From contig JAHXHN010000001.1 of NCBI GenBank assembly GCA_025656675.1, positions 339,501 to 403,500 of the forward strand: a stretch of 64,000 nt of DNA, in the 5' to 3' direction. The DNA is from Candidatus Thiodiazotropha sp. (ex Codakia rugifera). Its GTDB lineage: Bacteria; Pseudomonadota; Gammaproteobacteria; Chromatiales; Chromatiaceae. The notes beneath the pieces are model-generated. The model searched no databases and was not told the origin of the DNA. It worked only from the letters and a program-made list of their open reading frames with translations. The translations under genes and the position numbers were made by a program. Position 1 is the stretch's first letter. The number at the start of each line of letters is the position of its first letter. This document shows, in pieces, positions 54,475 through 63,573 of this stretch.

Positions 54475-55116
54475 TTCAATCTCCATCTCATCCAGCTGCG
54501 CTACCAGTCTGTCCTTACGCTCCTTGAGCCAATTGAATAACAGCAGCAGGAGACCCAGAGTAATGAAACCACCGGGTGGCAGAATCATGATCACCCAAGG
54601 CTCGAAGTCATCACTGAACAACTTGAAACCGAACAGGGCACCCTCCCCCAATATCTCTCGTACAGCGCCCAGGGAGAACAGGGCAAACAGAAAGCCGCTG
54701 GCCATGCCCAGCGCATCCACTACCGCAAGGCGTACCGAGTTGCGCGAGGCGAAGGCCTCCTGCCGTCCCAGGATCATACAGTTGGCCACGATCAACGGAA
54801 TGAAGGCCCCCAACTCCTTATGGACCACTGGCATCAGCGCTTGCAGCGTAAAATCGGTCACCGTGACAAAGGTGGCAATAATGATGATATAGGTGGAGAT
54901 GCGTACCTGTTTCGGAATCCAGTTTTTCAGTGAAGAGACGAAAAAACTCGAGGCCACCAGCACAAAAAAAGTCGCTCCTCCCATCACCAGGGCATTGACC
55001 GCGGAATTGGTGACTGCCAGCATCGGACACATACCCAACACCTGCACGAAAACCGGATTATCACGCCACAATCCTTTGATGAACTCCTGATAAGTGTCTT
55101 GTTTTTTCTCAGGCAT
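54457..55116 (-). CDS. rnfE: Rnf electron transport complex subunit RnfE (C-terminus rewritten by MITE)
   Basis: 219 residues from the ATG at 55116 (MPEKKQDTYQEFIKGLWRDN), 1 nt after the rnfG stop, with AGGGTG 6 nt upstream. Six membrane helices. VQVLGMCPMLAVTNSAVNAL and PLIVANCMILGRQEAFASRN carry the two intramembrane cysteines that pair with those of RnfA. The last residues, PRFRS, and the stop are encoded by the end of the transposable element. The uninterrupted frame would have ended AR and overlapped rnfA. The change is limited to the cytoplasmic tail, so function is probably kept. Confidence 0.95.
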   Translation of the reverse strand: MPEKKQDTYQEFIKGLWRDNPVFVQVLGMCPMLAVTNSAVNALVMGGATFFVLVASSFFVSSLKNWIPKQVRISTYIIIIATFVTVTDFTLQALMPVVHKELGAFIPLIVANCMILGRQEAFASRNSVRLAVVDALGMASGFLFALFSLGAVREILGEGALFGFKLFSDDFEPWVIMILPPGGFITLGLLLLLFNWLKERKDRLVAQLDEMEIEPRFRS

Positions 55117-55117
55117 A

Positions 55118-55762
55118 CTATTCACCCTGTTGAATCTGTAAACGCTGTAACCATTGTTGATTCGCTTGATTAATAATCCGCACGACTGCCTTTGAGGAGA
55201 TGGTTGCCCCGGTGATGGCATCGACCTCGTTCGGAGCGGACTTACTGCCTCGCTTCACCGCCACAATCTCGGGATCAATGGACAGGGCATCGAAATTCGC
55301 CACAAAGGCCGCATCCTTATAGATCTTGTCACCTAACCCCGGCGTTTCACGACTCTCGAGTATCTCCATACCCACCACCTTGCGCTGTCGTGGCAGATAG
55401 CCATAAAGCAAGCTGATGATATCCTGGAAGCCGGGGCCTGAACCGGGAATGGCATACCCCACCAGCGCCCCCTCTGAGTTATAGCCACCGAATACAAACT
55501 CCTCCTCTTTGCCGACCTCTTCCACCACGGCCAGTTTATCTTTACGGTAGGCCAATCGTTGTAAACGGGTGGAACCAGGCAACACCTTGAATACCGCCTC
55601 CTGCAGTATCCTGGCCTTATAGGCCGTGATAGTGGGCAGGGTGGCCTCAAACACGCTGACGATGATCAAACCGGAAAGCAGACCGGCAAATCCCAGTGTG
55701 GCCACCAGGCGCATCGATCCGGGTTCAGTGGCGTTGACGGTCTGTTGAGTCTGCGGCTTCAT
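55118..55762 (-). CDS. rnfG: Rnf electron transport complex subunit RnfG
   Basis: 214 residues. One N-terminal transmembrane helix (~18-40) and a periplasmic FMN-binding domain. The FMN is attached covalently to a threonine in the motif DAITGATISSKAV near residue 180, the recognised target pattern of ApbE. RETPGLGDKI also follows the family. It starts 7 nt after the rnfD stop. The apbE gene at 12355-13437 could supply the modifying enzyme. Confidence 0.95.
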   Translation of the reverse strand: MKPQTQQTVNATEPGSMRLVATLGFAGLLSGLIIVSVFEATLPTITAYKARILQEAVFKVLPGSTRLQRLAYRKDKLAVVEEVGKEEEFVFGGYNSEGALVGYAIPGSGPGFQDIISLLYGYLPRQRKVVGMEILESRETPGLGDKIYKDAAFVANFDALSIDPEIVAVKRGSKSAPNEVDAITGATISSKAVVRIINQANQQWLQRLQIQQGE

Positions 55763-55769
55763 CTGATCT

Positions 55770-56777
55770 TCACTCCTTACCGAATACCCGGGGCTGGGTA
55801 TATCGATCGATCAGTGGTGTTGCTGCATTCATCAGCAGAATGGCGTACATCACACCCTCGGGAAAACCACCGAAGATCCGAATCAGCACAACCAGCAATC
55901 CTATTCCTACAGCAAATATCCAGGCCCCACGCGGGGTCAGGGGGGAGGTAACCGGATCGGTCGCCATATAAAAGGCTGCCAGCAGCAACCCACCGGAGAA
56001 CAGCGTAAACAAAGGGTCCGGATAGTGGCTGGTATCGATGGCATAGAGAACGCCGGAGAAGATTGCTGCCGACAGCAGAACACCGGCCGGTATGCGCCAG
56101 TCGATATCACGCCGTAACACTAAAAAGACCCCTCCAGCCAACAACAGCAGACCACTGGTCTCACCGATACACCCCGCTGTGTTACCCAGTACCAGATCAG
56201 GCAGTGCAGTGGATTGCTGCTCAAATTTCATCAACCCCAGCGGAGTGGCTGTGGAGACTGCATCGTAGTGAGGCTGCATGAACGGCAAGGCAAAGTTAGA
56301 GGGATACCATTGAAAAAAACCCTCCCCGCTTGCCTGAGTGCTCCAGGTGGTCATGGCATTAGGAAAGGTTGCCAGCAGAAAGGCACGCCCGACCAGGGCC
56401 GGATTGAATAGATTCTGCCCCAACCCGCCCCAGATCAGTTTACCGATACCCACTGAGACAACCCCGCCTAAAAACGCCATCCACAGTGGTAGTGCAGGAG
56501 GCAGGGTCAGACCAAGCAACAGACCCGTCAGGACACCGCTGCCATCCACCAGTCTCGCTGCGCGCTGTTCCGCTGGCGAGAAAAGCCATTCGGTAGCCAC
56601 CGCCCCCAAGATACTCGCCAAAATCACCAGCAGCGCACTGAATCCGAATAGCCAAATCCCGGCAAAAGTAACAGGCAGCAGGGCAAACAGCAGGTCTCTC
56701 ATGGTCTGGTGGGTGGTCATCTGCTGCTTCAGCAAAGGGGAAGGCTGTACCAGCAATCTGGGATCTTTGTACTGCAT
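55770..56777 (-). CDS. rnfD: Rnf electron transport complex subunit RnfD
   Basis: 335 residues from the ATG at 56777, overlapping the rnfC stop by one base (TGATG). NqrB/RnfD family with about nine membrane helices. Visible family stretches: GLLLGLTLPPALPLWMAFLG, GKLIWGGLGQNLFNPALVGR and FYMATDPVTSPLTPRGAWIF. The FMN attachment site is the threonine in VSTATPLGL near residue 175; the usual motif is SGATPL, so here Gly is replaced by Thr in STATPL while the modified Thr is kept. Confidence 0.95.
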   Translation of the reverse strand: MQYKDPRLLVQPSPLLKQQMTTHQTMRDLLFALLPVTFAGIWLFGFSALLVILASILGAVATEWLFSPAEQRAARLVDGSGVLTGLLLGLTLPPALPLWMAFLGGVVSVGIGKLIWGGLGQNLFNPALVGRAFLLATFPNAMTTWSTQASGEGFFQWYPSNFALPFMQPHYDAVSTATPLGLMKFEQQSTALPDLVLGNTAGCIGETSGLLLLAGGVFLVLRRDIDWRIPAGVLLSAAIFSGVLYAIDTSHYPDPLFTLFSGGLLLAAFYMATDPVTSPLTPRGAWIFAVGIGLLVVLIRIFGGFPEGVMYAILLMNAATPLIDRYTQPRVFGKE

Positions 56778-58117
56778 CAAGCCTTACCCCGCTTACCACG
56801 CATTTCACTTTTGGCGCCGCGAATCAACTGTACAATAGGGATACCGGAGGGGCAGGAGTAGGTACAGGAGCCACACTCCACACACTCTGCCACATTGGCC
56901 TGTTTAATCTTATCGAACTGTCGTGCTTTGGCCAGACGCGCCAGCTTGGAGGGGTTCAGGAAATAGGGACAGGCCTCCACACATCGACCACATCGGATAC
57001 AGGGAACCTCTTTGGGGCGGGCGGTCTGTTGCGCGGTAAAGGCCAGGATCCCGGAACTGGACTTGATGATTGGCGCATCCAGACTGGCAATGGGAGTACC
57101 CATCATAGGCCCACCCATCAGCACCTCTTTGGTCTCCGCCTTGAGACCACCGCAAAAACGTAACACCTCCCGTACCGGTGTACCCAGGGGGACAATCAGA
57201 TTGGCGGGATATTCAATACCGGGACCTGACACTGTCACCATACGGTCGATATAGGGCATGCCGGTATCGAAGTAGTCGGCGATGGCAACGATGGTGCTGA
57301 CATTGTTCATGATGATTCCCAGATCTGCCGCATGCAGTCCTTTGGGAATCTCGATGTTCAACAGGGATTTGATCATCATCTTTGAGTCACCCTGGGGGTA
57401 TTTAACCCTCAGCGGTGCCACCCGGAACGGTTGGCCGGACGGTATGCGTTCACCCAGTGATGCAATCGCATCGGGTTTGTTGAGTTCAATACCGATGATC
57501 GACTTTTCAGCACCTAACAGGGTGTGCAGGATCTCAATGCCTTTTAACAGGGCCGCCGGGCGTTCGACCATGACGCGATGGTCATTGGTCAGATAAGGTT
57601 CACATTCGGCCCCATTGGCAATCAGGTGTTTGATTTTCACCCCTTTCCGCAGTGAATATTTAACATGCACGGGCAGTGAAGCCCCACCTAAACCTACAAT
57701 CCCGGTACCTTGCATTACCGAGACAAAATCATCCAGGGAGAGGCCTCGCCAGTCCGGGGGACGGTCTACTTCGAGACGCTGGGTTGCATACAGATCCGCC
57801 TCGATCTCAATGGCCTGTTCATACCGGCCGCCTGGAAAACGGCGTTGCCCGATGGCCTTGACCCGGCCGCTAACCGGACTGTGCAGACTGGTGGATACGA
57901 ATGCACCAGGACCAGCGATCACCTGACCGCGCCTGACCTGCTGGCCCGCTTCCACCAATGGCTTGGAAGGGGCTCCCAAGTGCTGGTGTAGTGGCAGTAT
58001 GTAACGCTCCACAAAAGGCATTCGCTGGGTCGGCAATGCGGCGGTCTGATCCTTGTACTCATCGGGATGAATGCCGTGTGAAAAACTGTGCTTGAAGAGT
58101 GTAGAGAGGGCTAACAT
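56777..58117 (-). CDS. rnfC: Rnf electron transport complex subunit RnfC
   Basis: 446 residues. Peripheral subunit that carries FMN and two 4Fe-4S clusters and exchanges electrons with NAD(H). It begins MLALSTLFKHSFSHGIHPDE. A barrel-sandwich region (GPGAFVSTSLHSPVSGRVKA), the Rossmann-like NADH/FMN region (GLGGASLPVHVKYSLRKG, LIANGAECEPYLTNDHRVMV) and a SLBB-like region are followed by clusters CIRCGRCVEACPYFLNP (~370) and CVECGSCTYSCPSGIP (~410). The start at 58117 lies 7 nt after the preceding stop; no strong ribosome-binding site is visible, so coupling is likely. An open frame begins at 58171 but lacks support. Confidence 0.93.
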   Translation of the reverse strand: MLALSTLFKHSFSHGIHPDEYKDQTAALPTQRMPFVERYILPLHQHLGAPSKPLVEAGQQVRRGQVIAGPGAFVSTSLHSPVSGRVKAIGQRRFPGGRYEQAIEIEADLYATQRLEVDRPPDWRGLSLDDFVSVMQGTGIVGLGGASLPVHVKYSLRKGVKIKHLIANGAECEPYLTNDHRVMVERPAALLKGIEILHTLLGAEKSIIGIELNKPDAIASLGERIPSGQPFRVAPLRVKYPQGDSKMMIKSLLNIEIPKGLHAADLGIIMNNVSTIVAIADYFDTGMPYIDRMVTVSGPGIEYPANLIVPLGTPVREVLRFCGGLKAETKEVLMGGPMMGTPIASLDAPIIKSSSGILAFTAQQTARPKEVPCIRCGRCVEACPYFLNPSKLARLAKARQFDKIKQANVAECVECGSCTYSCPSGIPIVQLIRGAKSEMRGKRGKA

Positions 58118-58124
58118 GTCGTTA

Positions 58125-61100
58125 TCATTGCGAACCCGATTTACGATGTGTCGAATCCCGGTAACCCGCAAGTTGCATCAGGCGGTCACGCATCGCTTGC
58201 CGGGTCTGTTGCTGCAGTTGGCCGCTTAACTCGCGAATGCGCTGTTCGTATTCATCCGCGAGCGCCTTCAATTCAGCTTCATGGGCTGCTGCAACACGTG
58301 CTTGCTCCTGCTCTTGAATCCGTGCTGTAAACGGCGTCACCAAACCGGCCAGCTCCTGCAGCATACGCCAGCTCGCCTGTCTCTCCTCGATAACCCTAAG
58401 CAATCTTTCCTCTACCCGGATGCGACAAACTTCATCCTCATTGAGGTGCTGTTCTGCAATCGGTACCCATTTGTTACGTTGCTTTTCCGACAGGGCCAGA
58501 TATTCCGCCACGCTAACCCCTTCGTCCCCCTCATTCACAGGGCCGAAGCAGTCTGTAAAACGGGCTTCTCCCAATGCCCAATCGGCCGGGGTGATGGCGT
58601 GCCCCTCAGGGTCCATAACCCACTGTTCCAAGGGGTCCGGATTGTCATCTAATGTGATCCTGGAACCCAATACGCCTTCACCTTGTGGATCGTATCTAAA
58701 CAGGGGCATGAGTCTGGCAGTAACCGCTGTTTCGGCCCGGTTTATTGTCTGATCCGTTGCGAATCCATGCCGTGTCGGGCTCGGTGCATGCAGATGCATC
58801 AGCGCCGGGCCCGGGTAGGCGAAAGCGGATCGGATGCTTGTGGCAAAATGGGCAGGGACACTCACTGATGTCTGGGCGATAAACAGATCACGCCGGGTAA
58901 GCGGCAACAGCGCCAAGTCGATACCGACATCATTAACAGGGGAGAGGGGTGAATCCAGGCCTGCCCGATCTGCCAGGCCCAGATCCAGGTCTGCGAGCAG
59001 CAAAACCTTAACCGGCAACTTATTGGCTAGCACCCGGGCGAGCTGCCCCAGACCACGACCAACCAGCTGATCGCTATCGCCCACCAAAAGCATGGTGGGA
59101 CAGAGAGACCGTTCTTGTTCATCAAGGTCACGCCATGTCAGTGACTCAATATCAGACCAAAGACGTGCTGCATCGGCAGAAGCTTCAAGCTCTGTCCGCG
59201 CCTTGCGCATCATGACAAAGCCCTCCGTTGCCTGGCGTAATTGACCTTCAAGCAGACCCGCCGCGAGCTGTACGCCATCACCGGTAGGATCGAGGGTAAC
59301 AGGTGCGCAATAGGGGCTATGAGGAAAACTGCTGGCCCAACCAACGGCGGAGCCGGGAGAGAGTACCAGGCTCACCCGAGCCCGGCCCATCCCCTGACGA
59401 CCTGAAGAGAGTCGCCAGGCCAGATCACCGAGATCACGCGCCAGATCAACCAGACGACGAAGCCGGGCCGCATCGACCTTGCTCCCGACTGCCGATTCGG
59501 CTTCACTGAGGAGACTGGTCATATCGGCCTGTCGGGCATCGATGTTATCCAGACCACGCGAGAGCGCATCCAGATCGTCGGCAGGTAAGGCATCCGACAG
59601 GATTGTGCGAATCAGATCGGTTATCGCTTCCCGGGTATGCTTGACCTGTTGCAGATATTCAGTAAACCGCGGGGCCAGTTGCGCCTCCACTACGGCAAGG
59701 ACCAGACGTATCGCCAACTTGGCACCCGATCCCGGCTCGGCACCATCACCCGTTGTCATCGCCAAGCCGGCACTATGGGCCAGATGGACAGCGGCCAAGG
59801 CACCGACTTGCGGATGCTGTTCAAGTCTGTTGAGGGTTGCCGACTCGCTATCGGGCAGACTGTGCCAGGCCCGCTCTATCTGTCGTGCCTGAGACAGGGA
59901 TTGCGAACTTTGTCGGATGTTTTGCAACGCCGCCGACTGACAGGCCTGGATACAGATCCCGCACCCCTTGCAACCCTCCGGGTCGACCGACAAGGCCAAT
60001 AACTCACCGCTACCCTTATTCAGCTTTTCCGCATCATGATAGAGAGGATCTGTGATCGCGACTGGCAGACAACCGATCTTTTCAACCATCTGCTCGATGC
60101 CATGCTCAATCGCCTGTTTGCGTTCTTCGGCAAAGGGCAGTCTATCCCTGATCCTGCCATAGGCATGCTCAAGCAATGACTCCACCGTGGTAGGCGGAGG
60201 GGGATCCTGCTGTAAACACAGATTGGCAATACCGGCAGCCAGCTTAGATGCAATAGGCCTGAGTATCTCAGCTGAACTCCATCGAATGCCGGCATCGATC
60301 AGACGGGTCGGAGAGATGGCCAGGGCCTGGATGGCCGAATCGGGACAACGACTCCAACAATCGCCACAACCTGTACACAGGACTGGATTGAAAAGAGGGT
60401 GTTGTTTACGAAATCGGCTCAAGTCGCGAAAACTTGCCGAAAAGGGAGGTACCGCACCCATTGCCAGGTATGGGTCAGGTGCCAGTTGTTCATTCTTGCC
60501 CTGCTTATAGAGCACCCCGACCTGATCCCAGAATCGAGGCAGGCTGTCATAGGCATCATCGATGTTACCCAGTCGTCGAACCATGGCAGGAACCTGTTCA
60601 ACAGTTGTCACCGATGAACGCATCGGGTTGAGTGGAAAGCGGGTGTAATTGATCTCCTTCACCTGTTTAATGCCTGCCTCAAAACTTGTCAGGGTGGCAT
60701 CAACATTCATCACCGACTGACGCAGTTGCTCTTCACGCATTGTAACCAGACGACGTTGCGTTATTTCCAATTGGTCTGTTTTCAACAACACCCCTGAGAT
60801 GGCACCCAGCAGGTATTCATTGGGTGCCGAGATGGCAGCTTCAGGTGGTGTTATTTTATACAATTGCCCACCTGACTCCTTCAGGTGTACTCTCGTAGCC
60901 GCCGGTAATTGTGCCCAAACCGACTCATCGGGCAACAGGCTCTGCACCAGCAACACCCCCTCTTTAACCAGCCCCAGATGAGGGGAGAGCCGCTCCATTC
61001 CAGTATCCGAAACCAAAACGGCCAGATCGACAGGGGTTTCATCTCCCGGATCACGTAAGCCATCACGGCTAAAACTCAGCCGATCCGTACAGCGGCCTGC

Positions 61101-62726
61101 CCAGGGTTTGGTGAACAGGGCCGGTCGACTGCGTAATCCACCCCCCAGCAATCGAAAGAGAAAGAGCGCAGCTTCAATCATCAACCCTTCACCGGCATCT
61201 CCTGACAATCGGTGCAATACCAGGGTCATGGCATCTTTCGGCCTCAGCTCAGGAGATGCAGCCTCATCGCGAAGTCCCAGATCTGCAATATCCGGATAGC
61301 TGCGACGTAAGCGATCGAGCAAAACCTGTCGTTTGGGGTAATCACTGGACAGCTGGGAGAATTTGACTCCCAGATAGATCTGGGATCGCTTGATCGTATC
61401 CAGGTTGAGGCATAAGGCAAGCAGGTCGGCGCCACGCAACGGGAGACCCCCAAGACCGTAAATAACCGAAATAAAGCGGGGGTGCTGATGTGCATTTAAG
61501 GGTGGGTAGCCAACGCCTTTATCAGTCCCAAACCGCTCATTTTCAAACCCATGATCAAATGCTGCGCGCACCTCCCTCAACAGGGGGGGATCCGACGCCA
61601 GAGGCGTATCCAAACGCTCCAGTACACAGACTCGGGGACACTGGCTGAGCTGCCGTACTATCTCCTCGCCGGGAAAAGGACGCAGACAGCGGATACCCAG
61701 CACACCGGCTTTTAATCGATGGTTGTCTCGCAGGTAATCTGCCAAAGCCTCGAGAGTCTCGACAGCCGCCCCCTGGGCAACCAGAATCAGGGAGGCATCC
61801 TCCACCCTGTGAGATGACAACAGCCGATGATGCCGACCGGTCTGTTGTGCAAATTGATCAAAGGCATCATCGAGACATGTCGAGAATGTGTCATCGAAGA
61901 AGACACGCCCCGCCGCTTTGGCTTGTCCCCACACTTCGGTAGCCTGCAGGCCTCCCAACATGACCGGACGGTCAGGGTTATGCCAACGTGGCACACGTCT
62001 ACGCGCTTTGCCCAATATCAGTTGTTGTGCTGGCGTTGTGGATACGATCTGGTCATCCGGCTGCCCAAGATACCCGTTCATCAATCCTACGGGCGGCAAT
62101 CTGACCTCCTGTAACGCAAGTGCAGTCTGCTCACAGTCCATACCGACCAAGCCTGGCAGTAACGATTGCTCCGCGACTCGACGGGCAATCAGGGAAAAAT
62201 CCACAGCCTCCTGGACATTTGCTGCCATAAACTGGAAGCAGCCTGAATCTGCTGCCAGGTGAAAAGTTTCATGACCACTCCCCAAGGCCGGTGCATGACT
62301 CGCCAGGGCACGGGCACTGACATGCATGACCAGGGGTAGACGATGTCCGGCAGCAACTGCCAGTAAATCACCCGTCTGGGCCAGATCAGTCCCAGACAGA
62401 AAACTGGTTGCACGCAGGCCGCTCATCGCCATGCCGATGCTTGCAGCCAGTGCACCGCGAACCCCTTCCGCTGTGTGCGTACCCAGTGGGGTACCCATCT
62501 GGTTCACTGGTTGACGCCACTGTTCATTTCGCCAGGCCAGATCAGCAAATTCGGCTGGAAAGGATGCCCCCAGCCCTGCCGCATCACTGAAACCCGCTTC
62601 CGTTAGGGCGACAGCCGTATTGCCATCCAGCACGGTAGCTGTTCCAGCATAGGGACCCTGAGTATGGGATGATGACCCAAGCAGACGTCTCAGCAGGCGT
62701 AAAGCTGTGTTAGCGAAGCCGGGCAT
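58125..62726 (-). CDS. PFOR-like giant redox protein in the rnf operon, TPP motifs apparently lost
   Basis: 1533 residues from the ATG at 62726 (GAGG 7 nt upstream), overlapping the end of rnfB by 17 nt. It follows pyruvate:ferredoxin oxidoreductase: an alpha-like domain (~25-400; LPLVMHVSARALASHAPALG and VQEAVDFSLIARRVAE), a gamma-like domain (~420-640; SVIYGLGGLPLRGADLLALC) and two ferredoxin clusters (CTGCGDCWSRCP at 784, CKGCGICIQACQ at 919). A beta-like domain comes last (~1150-1400; ALLPLTRRDLFIAQTSVSVP, ARLMPLFRYDP). The thiamine motif GDGWAYDIG is replaced by GDSDQLVGRG (~1216), and the proximal-cluster CxxC is not visible. Extra insertions and a C-terminal coiled coil (~1430-1520) make it ~350 residues longer than NifJ. 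Probably an electron-transfer partner of Rnf rather than a pyruvate enzyme. Confidence 0.85.
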   Translation of the reverse strand: MPGFANTALRLLRRLLGSSSHTQGPYAGTATVLDGNTAVALTEAGFSDAAGLGASFPAEFADLAWRNEQWRQPVNQMGTPLGTHTAEGVRGALAASIGMAMSGLRATSFLSGTDLAQTGDLLAVAAGHRLPLVMHVSARALASHAPALGSGHETFHLAADSGCFQFMAANVQEAVDFSLIARRVAEQSLLPGLVGMDCEQTALALQEVRLPPVGLMNGYLGQPDDQIVSTTPAQQLILGKARRRVPRWHNPDRPVMLGGLQATEVWGQAKAAGRVFFDDTFSTCLDDAFDQFAQQTGRHHRLLSSHRVEDASLILVAQGAAVETLEALADYLRDNHRLKAGVLGIRCLRPFPGEEIVRQLSQCPRVCVLERLDTPLASDPPLLREVRAAFDHGFENERFGTDKGVGYPPLNAHQHPRFISVIYGLGGLPLRGADLLALCLNLDTIKRSQIYLGVKFSQLSSDYPKRQVLLDRLRRSYPDIADLGLRDEAASPELRPKDAMTLVLHRLSGDAGEGLMIEAALFLFRLLGGGLRSRPALFTKPWAGRCTDRLSFSRDGLRDPGDETPVDLAVLVSDTGMERLSPHLGLVKEGVLLVQSLLPDESVWAQLPAATRVHLKESGGQLYKITPPEAAISAPNEYLLGAISGVLLKTDQLEITQRRLVTMREEQLRQSVMNVDATLTSFEAGIKQVKEINYTRFPLNPMRSSVTTVEQVPAMVRRLGNIDDAYDSLPRFWDQVGVLYKQGKNEQLAPDPYLAMGAVPPFSASFRDLSRFRKQHPLFNPVLCTGCGDCWSRCPDSAIQALAISPTRLIDAGIRWSSAEILRPIASKLAAGIANLCLQQDPPPPTTVESLLEHAYGRIRDRLPFAEERKQAIEHGIEQMVEKIGCLPVAITDPLYHDAEKLNKGSGELLALSVDPEGCKGCGICIQACQSAALQNIRQSSQSLSQARQIERAWHSLPDSESATLNRLEQHPQVGALAAVHLAHSAGLAMTTGDGAEPGSGAKLAIRLVLAVVEAQLAPRFTEYLQQVKHTREAITDLIRTILSDALPADDLDALSRGLDNIDARQADMTSLLSEAESAVGSKVDAARLRRLVDLARDLGDLAWRLSSGRQGMGRARVSLVLSPGSAVGWASSFPHSPYCAPVTLDPTGDGVQLAAGLLEGQLRQATEGFVMMRKARTELEASADAARLWSDIESLTWRDLDEQERSLCPTMLLVGDSDQLVGRGLGQLARVLANKLPVKVLLLADLDLGLADRAGLDSPLSPVNDVGIDLALLPLTRRDLFIAQTSVSVPAHFATSIRSAFAYPGPALMHLHAPSPTRHGFATDQTINRAETAVTARLMPLFRYDPQGEGVLGSRITLDDNPDPLEQWVMDPEGHAITPADWALGEARFTDCFGPVNEGDEGVSVAEYLALSEKQRNKWVPIAEQHLNEDEVCRIRVEERLLRVIEERQASWRMLQELAGLVTPFTARIQEQEQARVAAAHEAELKALADEYEQRIRELSGQLQQQTRQAMRDRLMQLAGYRDSTHRKSGSQ

Positions 62727-63573
62727 AACGGACCTCACGTTGATTCTGAGAAGGTTGATGATCGGTGAACTGATTGCCTTCCAGCCATTGGATGGCACCC
62801 GTTGGACATCGGTAGGTCGCTTCTGGACGTGCCGGTCCTCCACCTGAATAGTCGACTACGGGTAGGTTCTCCTTCATCCGAATCAAGCCTGGCGCCGCAT
62901 CCGCTACACAACGCTCACAGGCATCACAAGCCGTGGTGCAGAGCGCAACGGCCATCTCACCGGCAAGAGGCGCCTTGCACTGAACGAACAGGTTCTGGCT
63001 GATGGGCACCAGTTCCAACAGGTCTCTAGGGCAGACCCCGACACAATCGCCACAAGCCGTACATTTCGTCACATCGACCACCGGCAGACCATTTGGATTT
63101 GTGTTGATTGCGTCGAAGCTGCAGACACCCTGGCAATCACCCAGACCAAAACAACCCCAGGAACACCCCTTGCCACCACCGGATACCACAGATGCCGCCA
63201 AACAGCTTTCAAAACCCTGATACTCGGCGATCTGATAGGCCTGACCTTTGCCACCGGCACAATGCAGGCGCGCCACAAGTTTTTCCTGCTGTCCGGGGTC
63301 CACATCCAAAAGCTCCGCCACCGCATCGATCGACGCTTGACTTGCCACGGTACACTTGCTGGGTTGAACGGCAAGTTGCACCAGTTGTTCGGCAAAGGCA
63401 TGACAACCTGGTTGACCGCAGGCGCCACAGTTGGAACCTGGCAGCAAATCCTCAGTCTCCTCAATACGGGGATCCTCCTGGACCTTCAGAAAACGGTAGG
63501 CCACCGCCAGAATGATCGCAAACAACAGACCGATACCGGTCATGATGGCGGGTGCGATAACGAAGCTGCTCAT
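62710..63573 (-). CDS. rnfB: Rnf electron transport complex subunit RnfB
   Basis: 287 residues. An N-terminal transmembrane helix (AIMTGIGLLFAIILAVAYRF) is followed by the four-cysteine 4Fe-4S segment (LLPGSNCGACGQPGCHAFAE, with a later Cys). A region CSWGCFGLGDCQGVC and a ferredoxin cluster (CTACGDCVGVCP) follow, then a second set CTTACDACERCV and a final cysteine in RCPTGAIQW. The layout is that of the long RnfB proteins. It is the entry point for ferredoxin electrons. The start overlaps the preceding gene by ATGA. The last 17 nt overlap the PFOR-like gene. Confidence 0.95.
   Translation of the reverse strand: MSSFVIAPAIMTGIGLLFAIILAVAYRFLKVQEDPRIEETEDLLPGSNCGACGQPGCHAFAEQLVQLAVQPSKCTVASQASIDAVAELLDVDPGQQEKLVARLHCAGGKGQAYQIAEYQGFESCLAASVVSGGGKGCSWGCFGLGDCQGVCSFDAINTNPNGLPVVDVTKCTACGDCVGVCPRDLLELVPISQNLFVQCKAPLAGEMAVALCTTACDACERCVADAAPGLIRMKENLPVVDYSGGGPARPEATYRCPTGAIQWLEGNQFTDHQPSQNQREVRYARLR

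Noticed and set aside
58125-62726. Functional pyruvate:ferredoxin oxidoreductase (nifJ)
   Set aside because: The overall fold matches, but by eye the thiamine-binding motif and proximal-cluster cysteines are missing, so I do not assign the activity or the symbol.
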